The notes: a model not told the origin generated them from the sequence alone. Shown: positions 27,001-36,458, numbered from the stretch's first letter. The stretch: DNA of 64,000 nt from Gammaproteobacteria bacterium (GCA_026708185.1 JAPOVK010000040.1:1-64000), one strand, 5' to 3'. Numbers and translations: made by a program.

Positions 27001-29172
27001 ATGGCCCGCGTCCCACTCCTCGCTCTCGTCACAGCCACGGCCGCCATCGCCTTACCAGGTGGTGCCCAGGAAGACACCGCCGCCGCACCGCAAATCGAGG
27101 AAGTCGTGGTGATCGGCTCACGGCAGGACGCCGACACGGTTGCCGGGTCCGGAACGCTCGTCGATCAAGAGGCACTCGAGCAATTCGACTACGTCGACCT
27201 CAACCAGGTCCTGTCCGCCGTGCCGGGCGTGTACATGCGCGAAGAGGACGGCTTCGGACTGCGCCCCAACATCGGCATCCGCGGTGCATCGGCCGAACGC
27301 AGCCAGAAGATCGCCATCATGGAGGACGGCGTGCTGATCACGCCGGCCCCCTACTCGGCACCGGCCGCCTACTACGTCCCCAACATCAGCCGCATTCATG
27401 CCGTCGAGGTCTTGAAAGGCCCCGCCGCCGTTCGCCATGGGCCGCATACTGTCGGCGGCGCGGTGAATTTCGTCACGCGTCCGGTGCCGGAGGCGCGGCT
27501 CGCCGAGATCGACCTGAGCGCCGGCAACCACGGCTTCCACAAGGTCCAGGCCGCGTTCGCGAGGCCGCTTGAGACGACCGCCTACCTGGTCGAGGCGATG
27601 CGCTACGGCAGCACAGGCTTCAAGGACCTCGACGGCGGCGGAGACACCGGCTTCGTCCGCCACGCGCTCGACATGAAGTGGCGCTGGGAGCCCGGTGGTG
27701 AACGCGACCAGCAACTCACCGTGAAGCTCGGCTACGCCGACGAGGACGCGGACGAGACCTACCTTGGCTTGGCCGATCGTGACTTCGACCGCACCCCCTT
27801 GCGCCGCTATCGCGCCTCGCAACTGGCACGATTCCAGTCCTCGCACGCGCTCGCCCACGTCAACTACGGGATCGCTGTCAACGACAGCCTACGTCTCAAC
27901 GCGAAGGGGTACTGGAACCGGTTCGACCGGCAGTGGAACAAGGTGGACGGCTTCATGTCGGGGCCCGCACTGCAGTCCGTCCTGATTCGACCCGGCAACT
28001 ACGCCCGCCAGATCCAGCTCCTGCGCGGCGAAATCGACTCGACGGCGATCGACGCCGACATCATCGACGTCACCAACAACGATCGCTCGTTCGACGTCAG
28101 CGGTGTTCAGCTCACCGCAACGGCCACGGGCATCCTCGGTGGGTCCGCGCACAGGGCAACCGCCGGCGTACGCCTGCACCGCGACCAGGTCGATCGCGAC
28201 CATCGCAGGCGCGGCTACCGGATGGCCTCCGGGAACATGATCTCCGACGGCATCGAGCGCGGCTCGAAGGCGCGCAACCACGCCGACACCGACGCCTACG
28301 CGGTGTTCGTCGCCGACGAGATCACTCGCGGCGACTGGCGCGTCACCATGGGCGTCCGCTACGAGGACATCGCCGGCGCATTCGAGGATCTGCGCGCGGG
28401 AGTTCGCCGCGACAGCGCGCAGTCGGTGGTCTCGCCCGGACTCGGCGTGCACTGGCAGACGACGCCACGCTTGAGCTTCCTCGCCGGTGTCTACCGTGGC
28501 TTTTCGCCCGCCGGTCCAGGATCTCGCGACGTCGACCCGGAGCAGAGCGTGAACCTCGAGTACGGCGTGCGCTTCGCGACGCCGTCGCTGCGCTTCGAGG
28601 CCATCGGCTTCTTCAGCGACTACGAGAACCTGCTCGGTCGGTGTCGGGTGAGCGACAGCGGCTGCCAAGCCGGCGAAGAGTTCAACGGCGGCCGCGTGGA
28701 AATCGCCGGCGCTGAGATCGTCGGCTGGGCGCGGTTGCTGTTGACGCAAGCTGTCGCGCTCGAGTTCGACGTCACCTACACGTACTCCGAGTCGGCATTC
28801 CAAACCAGTTTCCTGTCGCAGTTCCCGCAGTGGGGGCTGGTCCGCCGGGGCGACGAATTGCCCTATCTGCCCGAGCACATCGGACGAGCCAGCGCCAAAC
28901 TGATGACAGGTCGTTGGGAGGCCTCTGCGGCGGTCCGTGGTCAAGCGCAGATGCGCGAGGAGCCCGGCTACGAGAATCTCGAGGACGGTCTGCACGCCGA
29001 CGGGTTCCTCGTCCTCGACCTGGCGCTCTCCCGGCGTTTCGGGGATGCGATGCTCGTGCAGTTCCTTGTCGGCAACGCGACCGATGAAGCGGCCATCGTG
29101 TCGCATCGCCCGTTCGGCGCCCGGCCTAACAGGCCGCGGTCCCTGGTTGCGCGCATCAAGTACGCATTCTGA
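27001..29172 (+). CDS. TonB-dependent receptor, FecA-like
   Basis: A 723-aa outer-membrane receptor. Signal peptide (LLALVTATAAIALPGGAQ), TonB box IEEVVVIGSRQDAD, plug with NIGIRGASAERSQKIAIMEDG and VLKGPAAVRHGPHTVGGAVNFVTRP (FecA/HP0807-like), and a barrel ending ARIKYAF. It should import a ferric chelate. The ATG at 27001 follows the imelysin stop by 2 bp, so DUF4856, imelysin and receptor form one operon behind the palindrome at 23327. Confidence 0.9.
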   Translation: MARVPLLALVTATAAIALPGGAQEDTAAAPQIEEVVVIGSRQDADTVAGSGTLVDQEALEQFDYVDLNQVLSAVPGVYMREEDGFGLRPNIGIRGASAERSQKIAIMEDGVLITPAPYSAPAAYYVPNISRIHAVEVLKGPAAVRHGPHTVGGAVNFVTRPVPEARLAEIDLSAGNHGFHKVQAAFARPLETTAYLVEAMRYGSTGFKDLDGGGDTGFVRHALDMKWRWEPGGERDQQLTVKLGYADEDADETYLGLADRDFDRTPLRRYRASQLARFQSSHALAHVNYGIAVNDSLRLNAKGYWNRFDRQWNKVDGFMSGPALQSVLIRPGNYARQIQLLRGEIDSTAIDADIIDVTNNDRSFDVSGVQLTATATGILGGSAHRATAGVRLHRDQVDRDHRRRGYRMASGNMISDGIERGSKARNHADTDAYAVFVADEITRGDWRVTMGVRYEDIAGAFEDLRAGVRRDSAQSVVSPGLGVHWQTTPRLSFLAGVYRGFSPAGPGSRDVDPEQSVNLEYGVRFATPSLRFEAIGFFSDYENLLGRCRVSDSGCQAGEEFNGGRVEIAGAEIVGWARLLLTQAVALEFDVTYTYSESAFQTSFLSQFPQWGLVRRGDELPYLPEHIGRASAKLMTGRWEASAAVRGQAQMREEPGYENLEDGLHADGFLVLDLALSRRFGDAMLVQFLVGNATDEAAIVSHRPFGARPNRPRSLVARIKYAF

Positions 29173-29189
29173 CTTAGGCGTCCGAGACC

Positions 29190-30137
29190 ATGTGGGATCT
29201 GCTCCTCGCGCCTCTTTCGGTGCCGCTGGATCCTTCCAAGCGCCTGTTCTGGGGTTGCCTGCTGAGTTCGCTGGTGGTCGCATCGGTGGCGGTAACCATC
29301 CATGCTGGCCGATTCGACCTGCGCGCGCAGTTGCGCGCCCTCTTCGACCGGCACTATTGGCTGAATCGGTCGACGTTGCAGGACGTCGGTCTCTTGTTTC
29401 TCAACAACGCGATCCGCCTGCTGGTACTCGTGCCCATTGTCGGCAGCCATCTCGCCTTGACCCTCGCCACCGGTCGGTTCCTGCAGGCGAACCTGGGCGA
29501 TGCGCCATCGCTCGAACTGCCGTGGTTCGCCATCGCCACGATCTACGGGCTGACGTTTTTCGTCGCCGAAGACGCAAGCCGCTTCTTCCTGCACCTCGCC
29601 ATGCACCGTTGCCCGCTGCTATGGCGGTTCCATCGCGTCCACCACAGCGCTCGAACACTGACGCCGCTGACCCTGTTCCGGCAGCATCCCGTGGAGCAGG
29701 CGCTCTATTTCGCCCGCGGTACCGTGGTCTTCGGCGTTGTGAGCGGCTTCTTCATCTGGCTCTTCGGCCGCCATTTGACGACGTTCGACATCCTCGGCGT
29801 CGACCTCCTGGGCTTTCTGTTCAACATGGCGGCCGCGAACCTGCGGCATTCCCACGTGTGGCTTTCCTTCGGTCCGCTCGAACGGTGGTTCGTTAGCCCG
29901 GCACAGCACCAACTGCACCACAGCCGGGACCATGGGAACGTCAACCTGGGTTCCTACTTGGCGATCTGGGATCGGATACTCGGCACCGCGCACCGTGCCG
30001 GCGCCAAGCGCGAATTGACCTTCGGATTACCCGAGTCGAGCGCCCGGGGCGTCGGACCGTTTCAGTCCCTGCGCCGCGGCGCTGCGCCTACCCGCGCCAT
30101 GCCGCCGTCCACGGCCACGACTTCGCCGGTGACGTAG
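29190..30137 (+). CDS. Sterol desaturase/fatty acid hydroxylase family protein
   Basis: A 315-aa membrane di-iron enzyme. The three histidine clusters are visible: HLAMH (HxxxH), HRVHHS (HxxHH) and HQLHHS (HxxHH), between hydrophobic helices. The family inserts oxygen into lipids such as sterols, carotenoids or fatty acids. It begins 17 bp after the FecA-like gene and may be co-transcribed. Its last 25 codons overlap the convergent SDR gene by 76 bp, so the low-complexity C-terminus may be a run-on past the ancestral stop. Confidence 0.85.
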   Translation: MWDLLLAPLSVPLDPSKRLFWGCLLSSLVVASVAVTIHAGRFDLRAQLRALFDRHYWLNRSTLQDVGLLFLNNAIRLLVLVPIVGSHLALTLATGRFLQANLGDAPSLELPWFAIATIYGLTFFVAEDASRFFLHLAMHRCPLLWRFHRVHHSARTLTPLTLFRQHPVEQALYFARGTVVFGVVSGFFIWLFGRHLTTFDILGVDLLGFLFNMAAANLRHSHVWLSFGPLERWFVSPAQHQLHHSRDHGNVNLGSYLAIWDRILGTAHRAGAKRELTFGLPESSARGVGPFQSLRRGAAPTRAMPPSTATTSPVT

Positions 30138-30832
30138 CGCGAAGCATCGCTCGCGAAGAACAGCACCACGTCGGCGACGTCGTCGCCGTATCCCCAGCGC
30201 TTGAGGGCGATCCCGTCCTCGAGTCGCTCGATCAAACCCGGGATGCTCTGCCGGTCACCCTCCCAGATCGCCGTCGCGATGAGTCCCGGGCAGATCGCGT
30301 TGACGCGAATCCCGTGTGCGCCCCAGTCGGCCGCCAGTGCCCGCGTCATCGCGTCGACGGCACCCTTGGTGCCTGCGTAGGCCACGCGTCCTAACGGGCC
30401 GCGCAGGCTCGCAATGGAGGAGATGTTGATCACCGAACCGCCACCGCGTTCGGCCATGCTTGGGCCGAGACCGAGGGTCAGCATCAGGGGCGAGCGCACG
30501 TTGATCGAGAAGACGAGATCGAAGTCCTCTTCGGAGAGTTCGTCCGGCTTGCGGCGCATCGGGATGCCCGCGTTGTTGACCAGGATGTCGACGCCGCCGA
30601 CCGCTGCAAGAACGCGATTCGCCAACTCGGTACCCGCGCCCGGCGGTGCCAGGTCCGCCTCCAGGACAATCGGTACGTGCGTCAGTTCCGCCGCCACGCG
30701 CTCGAGGTCCGAGACGGTGCGGCCGGTCAGCACGACCCGTGCACCGGCCGCGTCCAAGGCGCGGGCGCTGGCCTCGCCGATGCCTCGGCTGGCACCGGTC
30801 ACCACGGCGATCCTGCCGTTCAGTTCATTCAT
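30062..30832 (-). CDS. SDR-family NAD(P)-dependent oxidoreductase
   Basis: A 256-aa classical short-chain dehydrogenase. Cofactor motif TGASRGIG at residues 11-18, NNAG, and the catalytic Ser-Tyr-Lys (INISSIASL ... YAGTKGA), then the PG motif (NAICPGLIATAIW) and VTGEVVAVDGGMARVG at the end. It is likely a 3-oxoacyl-reductase- or alcohol dehydrogenase-type enzyme. The start at 30832 overlaps the upstream PhyH stop by 8 nt (ATGAATGA), so they are coupled and may act on the same alcohol or ketone pair. Confidence 0.85.
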   Translation of the reverse strand: MNELNGRIAVVTGASRGIGEASARALDAAGARVVLTGRTVSDLERVAAELTHVPIVLEADLAPPGAGTELANRVLAAVGGVDILVNNAGIPMRRKPDELSEEDFDLVFSINVRSPLMLTLGLGPSMAERGGGSVINISSIASLRGPLGRVAYAGTKGAVDAMTRALAADWGAHGIRVNAICPGLIATAIWEGDRQSIPGLIERLEDGIALKRWGYGDDVADVVLFFASDASRYVTGEVVAVDGGMARVGAAPRRRD

Positions 30833-31757
30833 GGCCCACTCCCTCATCCGGCACTAGTTCGCCAAGCGCGTAGACGCCCCGCTTGTTCCATTCGGCGCCG
30901 TTCTCGTAGCCCCCGTAGCCTTGCCAGGGCTTGAAGCCGATGAGCTTCAGCAGCTCGGGCGACGCCGCCGCCAGCACTTCCGGGCGGGTGCCGAGCAGGT
31001 AGTTCTCCTGCTGGCGGAACTGCGGCGCGCAGAAATTGGTCGTGAGCCCGATGCGCGGCTCTCCGGTCCGGTTCTCCCCCGTCGAATGCCACGTCCGTCC
31101 CTCGAAGATCGCCACGGTGCCGGCGGTGCCGATCGCCGGGATCCAAGGCGCGTCGCCGTCGAGGTCGTGGTCGGGCTGGCGTCCACTCAGATGACTGCCA
31201 GGGACGAGCAAGGTGGCACCGTTCTCTGCGGTGAAGTCGGTGAGCATCCACATCGCGTTGCAGACCACCGCCGGCGCGATGGTCTTCGGCTGCATCGTGG
31301 CATCCCCGCCGACGTGGTGGCCTCGGTTGCCGGCGCGCGTCACCGAGCCCGGCTTCATCAGCGTTTCCTTGGCTTCGTTCGTCGGCGGCGGCATCCAGAA
31401 CTGGTCGGTGTGGAAAGCCGTTCTACTGCCCGAGTGCGCGAAATGCGCGTGGTACGAACTCAAGAGGTATTCCTCGCCGAGGACATGCTCGACCACGGCA
31501 TGCAGGCCCGGATGGAAGATCATGTCGCGGAACACCTGTCCCTTGTTGAGCAGGAACACGACAAGCTGCTTGCCATCCGGGAATCGACGGGTGAGCCCAC
31601 GCTGCCGTTCCGCCTCGAGCTGCTCGCTGAGGCGCGCCCGCAACGCGGCGAGCTGTCCCGGGTCAAGCGCATCCTTGAGCATGCAGTAGCCCCAAGCGTC
31701 GATATCCCGCTTGGCGTGTGCGAGGTCCGTGGTCGGTCTTGGGAAATGATCTGTCAT
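30825..31757 (-). CDS. Phytanoyl-CoA dioxygenase family protein
   Basis: A 310-aa Fe(II)/2-oxoglutarate oxygenase. Metal residues are seen in AFHTDQFWMPP (His, Asp) and the distal TWHSTGENRTG, followed by RIGLTTNF with the 2-oxoglutarate Arg; GSHLSG is also typical. A start at 31757 is chosen for AAGGGG 7 nt upstream and the residues MTDHFPRP. It is coupled to the SDR gene downstream, and 37 bp separate it from manC upstream. Confidence 0.85.
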   Translation of the reverse strand: MTDHFPRPTTDLAHAKRDIDAWGYCMLKDALDPGQLAALRARLSEQLEAERQRGLTRRFPDGKQLVVFLLNKGQVFRDMIFHPGLHAVVEHVLGEEYLLSSYHAHFAHSGSRTAFHTDQFWMPPPTNEAKETLMKPGSVTRAGNRGHHVGGDATMQPKTIAPAVVCNAMWMLTDFTAENGATLLVPGSHLSGRQPDHDLDGDAPWIPAIGTAGTVAIFEGRTWHSTGENRTGEPRIGLTTNFCAPQFRQQENYLLGTRPEVLAAASPELLKLIGFKPWQGYGGYENGAEWNKRGVYALGELVPDEGVGHE

Positions 31758-31794
31758 GGCTGCCCCTTGCTGGGAAACCACCCTATCACAGCGG

Positions 31795-33255
31795 CTACTC
31801 GGCTCCGCCACGCCCGTCCGGCTTTGCGCGGCCGTAACGGTCGTCGAAACGCTCGATGTCGTCCTCCGACAGCGTCTCGCCCACTTGCACTTCGATGACC
31901 ACCAGCGGTTCCGGCCCCGGGTTGCCGAGCCGATGCCGGGTTCCGACGGGAATATAGGTCGACTCGTCCGGGCGCAAAGTGAACTGCTCGTCGCCGCGCG
32001 TCACCTCAGCCTGCCCGCGGACCACCACCCAGTGTTCCGCCCGGTGCCGGTGCAACTGCAACGACAGCGACTCGCCCGGCGACACCGTGATTCGCTTGAC
32101 CAGGAAGCCAGTACCGCCCTTGATGGTCTCCGCGTGGCCCCACGGGCGATACGCCGTGGTGTGTAGCCGGTGTTCGGTACGGGAGTCGGCCTCCATGGCA
32201 TCGACGAGCGCCTTCACGTCCTGCGCCCGGCTTCGATCGGCAGCCAGGACCGCGTCCGGCGTCTCCACCAGCACGACGTCTCTCAACCCCAAGGCGGCAA
32301 CCAGGCGGTCGCTCGACAGGAGGATCGAGTTGTGCGTATCAAGGGCGATCACGTCGCCGCGCACGACGTTTCCCGCATCGTCTCGGGGCGCGACCGCCGC
32401 GAGGGCATCCCAAGACCCGATATCGGCCCAGCCCATGTCGGTGGCGACCACCATGGCCTTGTCGGTCCGCTCCATGACCGCGTAGTCCACCGAGTCCGCC
32501 GGACAGTCGAGGAAGGCCTTCCCCGGCCGAACGAATCCAAGATCGCGGGTTTCATCCGCCACGGCTTCGGTGCACGCCTTCAGGATGTCGGGGCGGAACG
32601 TCTGCATCTCGTCGAGATACGTGCTCGCGCGAAACAGGAACATGCCGCAGTTCCACGTGTAGCCACCTTCGGCCACGTACCGCTCGGCAACCGTCTTCGA
32701 CGGTTTCTCCGTGAACGCCGCAACCTCGGCAACGCAGGGATCCGCGCTCGCCTGCCCTCGTCGAATGTAGCCGTAGCCCGGCTCCGCGTACGTCGGGAGT
32801 GCGCCGAAGACCATGAGCCGCCCGTCATCCGCAAACGGCATGGCACGACGGACCGACGCTCGGAACGCGTCCTCGTTGCCGACATGGGCATCCGCGGCCA
32901 ACACCAAGAGGAGCGGGTCCGCGCCGCCTCGCATCCCTCGCAACGCCGCCAGAGCGACGGCCGGGGCGGTACTGCGGCGCGCGGGTTCGAGTACGATGGC
33001 GCCGGGTTCGATCCCTTCCAGGCGGCATTGCTCCGCGACCACGAACCGATGCTCCTCGTTGCACACGATCACCGGCGCCTCGTGCGGCAGCCCGTCTAGA
33101 CGCGCGAGCGTGTGCTGCAGCATGGTCCTGTCGCCGATCAGCTTCAGGAACTGCTTCGGATACAGTTCCCGCGACAACGGCCACAGCCGCGTGCCCGACC
33201 CGCCCGCCAGGATCACCGGCTGCAGCCTGCTCCGTCGGGTGTCCGCGTGGTCCAT
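31795..33255 (-). CDS. manC: Mannose-1-phosphate guanylyltransferase/mannose-6-phosphate isomerase
   Basis: A 486-aa bifunctional enzyme. The N-terminal nucleotidyltransferase carries PVILAGGSGTRLWPLSRELYPKQF, with the FVEKP-like AFTEKPS further on. The C-terminal cupin isomerase carries VKRITVSPGESLSLQLHRHRAEHW and ERFDDRYGR. It makes GDP-mannose from fructose-6-phosphate via mannose-1-phosphate for capsule, LPS or glycosylation. Length matches AlgA/ManC. No other sugar-nucleotide genes flank it. Confidence 0.9.
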   Translation of the reverse strand: MDHADTRRSRLQPVILAGGSGTRLWPLSRELYPKQFLKLIGDRTMLQHTLARLDGLPHEAPVIVCNEEHRFVVAEQCRLEGIEPGAIVLEPARRSTAPAVALAALRGMRGGADPLLLVLAADAHVGNEDAFRASVRRAMPFADDGRLMVFGALPTYAEPGYGYIRRGQASADPCVAEVAAFTEKPSKTVAERYVAEGGYTWNCGMFLFRASTYLDEMQTFRPDILKACTEAVADETRDLGFVRPGKAFLDCPADSVDYAVMERTDKAMVVATDMGWADIGSWDALAAVAPRDDAGNVVRGDVIALDTHNSILLSSDRLVAALGLRDVVLVETPDAVLAADRSRAQDVKALVDAMEADSRTEHRLHTTAYRPWGHAETIKGGTGFLVKRITVSPGESLSLQLHRHRAEHWVVVRGQAEVTRGDEQFTLRPDESTYIPVGTRHRLGNPGPEPLVVIEVQVGETLSEDDIERFDDRYGRAKPDGRGGAE

Positions 33256-33300
33256 GGCGGCATGTTACGCCACACCGCCAACGGCGCTTACACTTGCCCG

Positions 33301-33891
33301 ATGGATTCGATCATCACCTCATGGCTCCTCGTGGACGAGTGGATCGGTGCCGCGCTCGGCGTCCTGGTGGTGCTGTGCCTGATTCGCGAGAAGCTCTACG
33401 CCTGGCCGCTCGGTGTCGCCTACGTGCTGGTGTCCATCACCCCGCTCCTAGAGGCGAGGCTGTATGCCAACCTCGCATTGCACCTCGTCGGCTTCCTGCC
33501 CTTGAACCTGTACGGCTGGTACCACTGGCTGTTCGGCGGCGAAGAGCGCGACGACCTGCCCGTCACCCGCGTCGGCAGCGGCACGGCGATCCTGCTGGCC
33601 GCCCTGTGCATGGTGGCCGCCCTCGCCTTGGGCTGGTACTTCACCACGAACACCGACGCCGCGTTCCCGTACTGGGACAACGCCGTGTTCGCCATGAGCC
33701 TCGCGGCGATGTGGCTCACCGCGCGCAAGTACATCGAGAACTGGCTGGTCTGGTTCGTGGTGAACGTGATCTCGGTGAGCTTGTACTTCTCCCAGGATCT
33801 CTACGGGTACGCGTTCCTTTACACGCTCTACATCCCGATGGCGGTCTGGGGCTACATCACTTGGCTCAAATCCATGGGGCAACGAACCTAG
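33301..33891 (+). CDS. pnuC: PnuC-family nicotinamide riboside transporter
   Basis: A 196-aa membrane protein of seven helices. The PnuC pattern is present in LYGWYHWLFGG near residue 75, ENWLVWFVVNVISVSLYF and the final IPMAVWGYITWLKS. It imports nicotinamide riboside (or, in related forms, other vitamins) by facilitated diffusion. ATG at 33301 is divergent from manC. Its stop codon overlaps the stop of the opposing phosphatase gene in a CCTAGG. Confidence 0.85.
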   Translation: MDSIITSWLLVDEWIGAALGVLVVLCLIREKLYAWPLGVAYVLVSITPLLEARLYANLALHLVGFLPLNLYGWYHWLFGGEERDDLPVTRVGSGTAILLAALCMVAALALGWYFTTNTDAAFPYWDNAVFAMSLAAMWLTARKYIENWLVWFVVNVISVSLYFSQDLYGYAFLYTLYIPMAVWGYITWLKSMGQRT

Positions 33892-34658
33892 GCGACGAGA
33901 CGTTGCTCCAAGGCGTCGAACGTCCCGTCGGCGACGCCCTCCCGCGACAGCATGCCGCGAACCGAACCGTATTCCGCGCGCACGCCCTCGAGGAACCCGA
34001 GAATGCGATCCGCCGGCGTCGCCATCCGGGCTCGAATCTCGTCGAGGTCACCTTCGAGCGTTCGACCGATGGCGTTGAGATAGGCGATCAGTCCGTCGAT
34101 GGCCGCATTGCTACGGTCGTATTCCTCGCCGATGCACGCATCGTCCACGCCGAGCAGATCCATGACGATCGCCACGAGAATCCCGGTGCGGTCCTTGCCC
34201 GCCGTGCAGTTGACGAGCACGGGGTAGTGCGCCTCCTCCGCCAACAGTTCCACGCAGCGCGCAAACCGGTCCGCGGCACCGACCTTGAGGTAGTCGAGGT
34301 AGCGTTCCGACGTGATTCCCGCGCCGCGCACCGCGTTGAGTTCGGCGATGAACTCCGCCATGGGGACATCGGGTCGAAACACCGACCGGTGCACCACGAT
34401 CTCCGGCGGCTCTCCTGACCGGGCTGACGCCGCGCCAGCAACCTCGTCCGGGTGACGCAGGTCGAGCACGGTTTTCACGTGCGCGCGGAACCAGTCCCTG
34501 TCGCGCGGCGAGATCCGCTCCCAGGCACCGGACCGGTAGAGCCTACCCGGGCGCATCCGACCGCCGCGCGCGGTCGCATAGCCTTCGACGGCGCGCAGGT
34601 TGTGCAGGCCGTCCATAGGGATGATGGTGTCCGCATTGCTCGGCCGCGGATCCTGCAT
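33888..34658 (-). CDS. Tyrosine/dual-specificity protein phosphatase
   Basis: A 256-aa cysteine phosphatase. The P-loop VNCTAGKDRTG (CX5R, catalytic Cys and Arg) lies near residue 155, preceded by TVLDLRHPDEV, the general-acid region of bacterial IphP/LipA-like phosphatases (NLRAVEGYATARGGRMRPGRLYRSG at the start). It could remove phosphate from proteins, lipids or inositides. GAGG precedes the ATG. Confidence 0.85.
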   Translation of the reverse strand: MQDPRPSNADTIIPMDGLHNLRAVEGYATARGGRMRPGRLYRSGAWERISPRDRDWFRAHVKTVLDLRHPDEVAGAASARSGEPPEIVVHRSVFRPDVPMAEFIAELNAVRGAGITSERYLDYLKVGAADRFARCVELLAEEAHYPVLVNCTAGKDRTGILVAIVMDLLGVDDACIGEEYDRSNAAIDGLIAYLNAIGRTLEGDLDEIRARMATPADRILGFLEGVRAEYGSVRGMLSREGVADGTFDALEQRLVA

Positions 34659-34734
34659 GGTCGTTCCTCAAGGTCTCGATGGGGCTATAGTAGACGCAGG
34701 CCATGACGGCGACATGGCGACGAGGAGGGAAACG

Positions 34735-35772
34735 ATGGCACAACGAGACGCGAGCAGCGGCGAAGGCGAACTGTCCCGCCGCGACTTTGTCGGCAACTCG
34801 GTCAAGGGAGCCGCCGCAGTAGCACTCGCGGCACCGATCCTTAACCAACCGGCCCACGCCCAAGGCGGCGGACTGCCCGTGCGGGCGCTCGGCAAGACGG
34901 GGGCGGATGTTTCGGTGCTCTGCCTCGGCGGCTGGCACATCGGTTTCGCGGCCCAGCAGGACGAGGCCGAGGCGATCCGCATCATGCATGCCGCCATCGA
35001 CGAGGGCATGACCTTCTTCGACAACGCCTGGGACTACCACGACGGCGGCAGCGAGATCGTCATGGGCAAGGCGCTCGCCTCGCCCGCCAAGCGCGACAAG
35101 GTCTTCCTCATGACCAAGGGCTGCGACCGCGACTACGACGGCGCCATGCGCTGCATCGACGAGAGCCTCAAGCGGCTGCAGACCGACCACATCGACCTGT
35201 GGCAGTTCCACGAGATCGTCTACGACAACGACCCGGACTGGGTCTTCGATCAAAACGGCATCCAGGCGGCCATCGACGCCAAGGCCGCCGGCAAGATCCG
35301 TCACATCGGCTTCACCGGCCACCGCGATCCCCGCATCCACCAGGCCATGCTCGACAAACCCTTCGACTGGGAGACCGTCCAGCTACCCATCAACATGATG
35401 GACGCCCAGTTCCGGAGCTTCCTGACCGAGATCGTGCCGCAGTGCGTCGACCGGGGTGCCGGCGTCATCGGCATGAAGACCTTGGGTGGCGGCGTGATCA
35501 CCGGCCAAGCGGGCATCAGCGCCGACACCTGCATCCGCTACGCGCTCAGCCAACCCGTGTCGTCCATCGTGGTCGGAATCACCACGATGGACGAGTTGCG
35601 GCAGAACGCGGCGAGCGCGCGCGATTTCGCGCCAATGCCCGGGGCCGACCAAGCGGCATTGCTCGCAAGCGTTAAGGATGTCGCGGGCGACGGGCGCTAC
35701 GAGCTATACAAGACGACGCAGCGGATGGACGGGCCCTACCACGTCAAGCAGCACGGGTTCCAAGTGGCGTGA
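34735..35772 (+). CDS. Aldo/keto reductase with Tat signal
   Basis: A 345-aa protein. The N-terminus has a twin-arginine signal (SRRDFVGNSVKGAAAVALAA, cleavage near AHAQ). The AKR barrel shows the catalytic Asp-Tyr-Lys-His set (FFDNAWDYH, MTKGCD, WQFHEI) but a nonstandard context. GGAGGG 6 nt before the ATG supports the start. Export of a folded NAD(P)H-type reductase is unusual, because the cofactor is cytoplasmic; Tat could carry it out with the cofactor bound. Confidence 0.8.
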   Translation: MAQRDASSGEGELSRRDFVGNSVKGAAAVALAAPILNQPAHAQGGGLPVRALGKTGADVSVLCLGGWHIGFAAQQDEAEAIRIMHAAIDEGMTFFDNAWDYHDGGSEIVMGKALASPAKRDKVFLMTKGCDRDYDGAMRCIDESLKRLQTDHIDLWQFHEIVYDNDPDWVFDQNGIQAAIDAKAAGKIRHIGFTGHRDPRIHQAMLDKPFDWETVQLPINMMDAQFRSFLTEIVPQCVDRGAGVIGMKTLGGGVITGQAGISADTCIRYALSQPVSSIVVGITTMDELRQNAASARDFAPMPGADQAALLASVKDVAGDGRYELYKTTQRMDGPYHVKQHGFQVA

Positions 35773-35791
35773 CGAACTCGGCTAGGTCGCA

Positions 35792-35807
35792 CGGGCTGAT
35801 CAGCCCG
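35792..35807. terminator. Hairpin after the aldo/keto reductase
   Basis: CGGGCTGATCAGCCCG is a perfect 16-bp palindrome 20 bp after the reductase stop. It lacks a following T-run, so it may be a weak or Rho-assisted terminator. Confidence 0.4.
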
Positions 35808-35876
35808 AGTCTCAAACTCCGAATCCGGGATCGACCTCCAGACCCGCGATAGCCGCCGGTCGAGCGCGCTCAGAGG

Positions 35877-36428
35877 CTACCAAGGCGGGTCTTGGACGGT
35901 GTATTCCGCCTCCGCCGCCCCGAACTTTCGCTGCACCGCGCCCTTCCACTCGCGTCGCGGAATGCCTTTCGTGCGGTTCCTCACGCCAGCCTCTTTTTGC
36001 ATCTTCAAGAGTTCACGAGTTCCGCGCCACGCGCCCGCCTTGTAGTAGTAGCGAGCCACTTCATCCATCAGCTCCTCGAGCCACTCGATCGTGTCCTGCT
36101 TGCGATCCGTCGGCCTCTCCCCTTCGGGGCCATCAACATCAAACCTCTCCGCGAGCGGAAATGTCTCCCAGAGCTCGTTGATGAACTTGTTGATCGCTCT
36201 TGATGCTCCCTCCGCGAAACCTGGTTTCGCGCCCATACCTGCTCTCCTGCTGTTGATCCACTTACGCACATCGCCCGCCCAGAATACGGGTCCTGATCTC
36301 AGAGTCGCGGCTGGTACCGGGAACTCAGGCAGCCGCGCGCGCCAGTTGGCAACTGCCTGCGGCGACACTGACGCCATCTCCGCAATCTCCGCGATTCCGA
36401 TCAGTTCGTCGTCCGCTTCACCGCCCAT
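35877..36428 (-). CDS. Small protein with AlpA/MerR-like helix-turn-helix
   Basis: A 183-aa protein. Residues 8-55 (IGIAEIAEMASVSPQAVANW, then VFWAGDVRKWI) look like the winged helix-turn-helix of phage excisionase/AlpA-type regulators. The rest is helical and charged with a Trp/Tyr-rich middle (EWLEELMDEVARYYYKAGAW). The ATG at 36428 is chosen because upstream codons are not family-like. It is divergent from the IS5 remnant, and its promoter carries a TTGT..ACAA palindrome. It is probably the first gene of the accessory island; its target is unknown. Confidence 0.6.
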   Translation of the reverse strand: MGGEADDELIGIAEIAEMASVSPQAVANWRARLPEFPVPAATLRSGPVFWAGDVRKWINSRRAGMGAKPGFAEGASRAINKFINELWETFPLAERFDVDGPEGERPTDRKQDTIEWLEELMDEVARYYYKAGAWRGTRELLKMQKEAGVRNRTKGIPRREWKGAVQRKFGAAEAEYTVQDPPW

Positions 36429-36458
36429 GGCCACTCTTCGTCGGGGGCATGCATCGGC

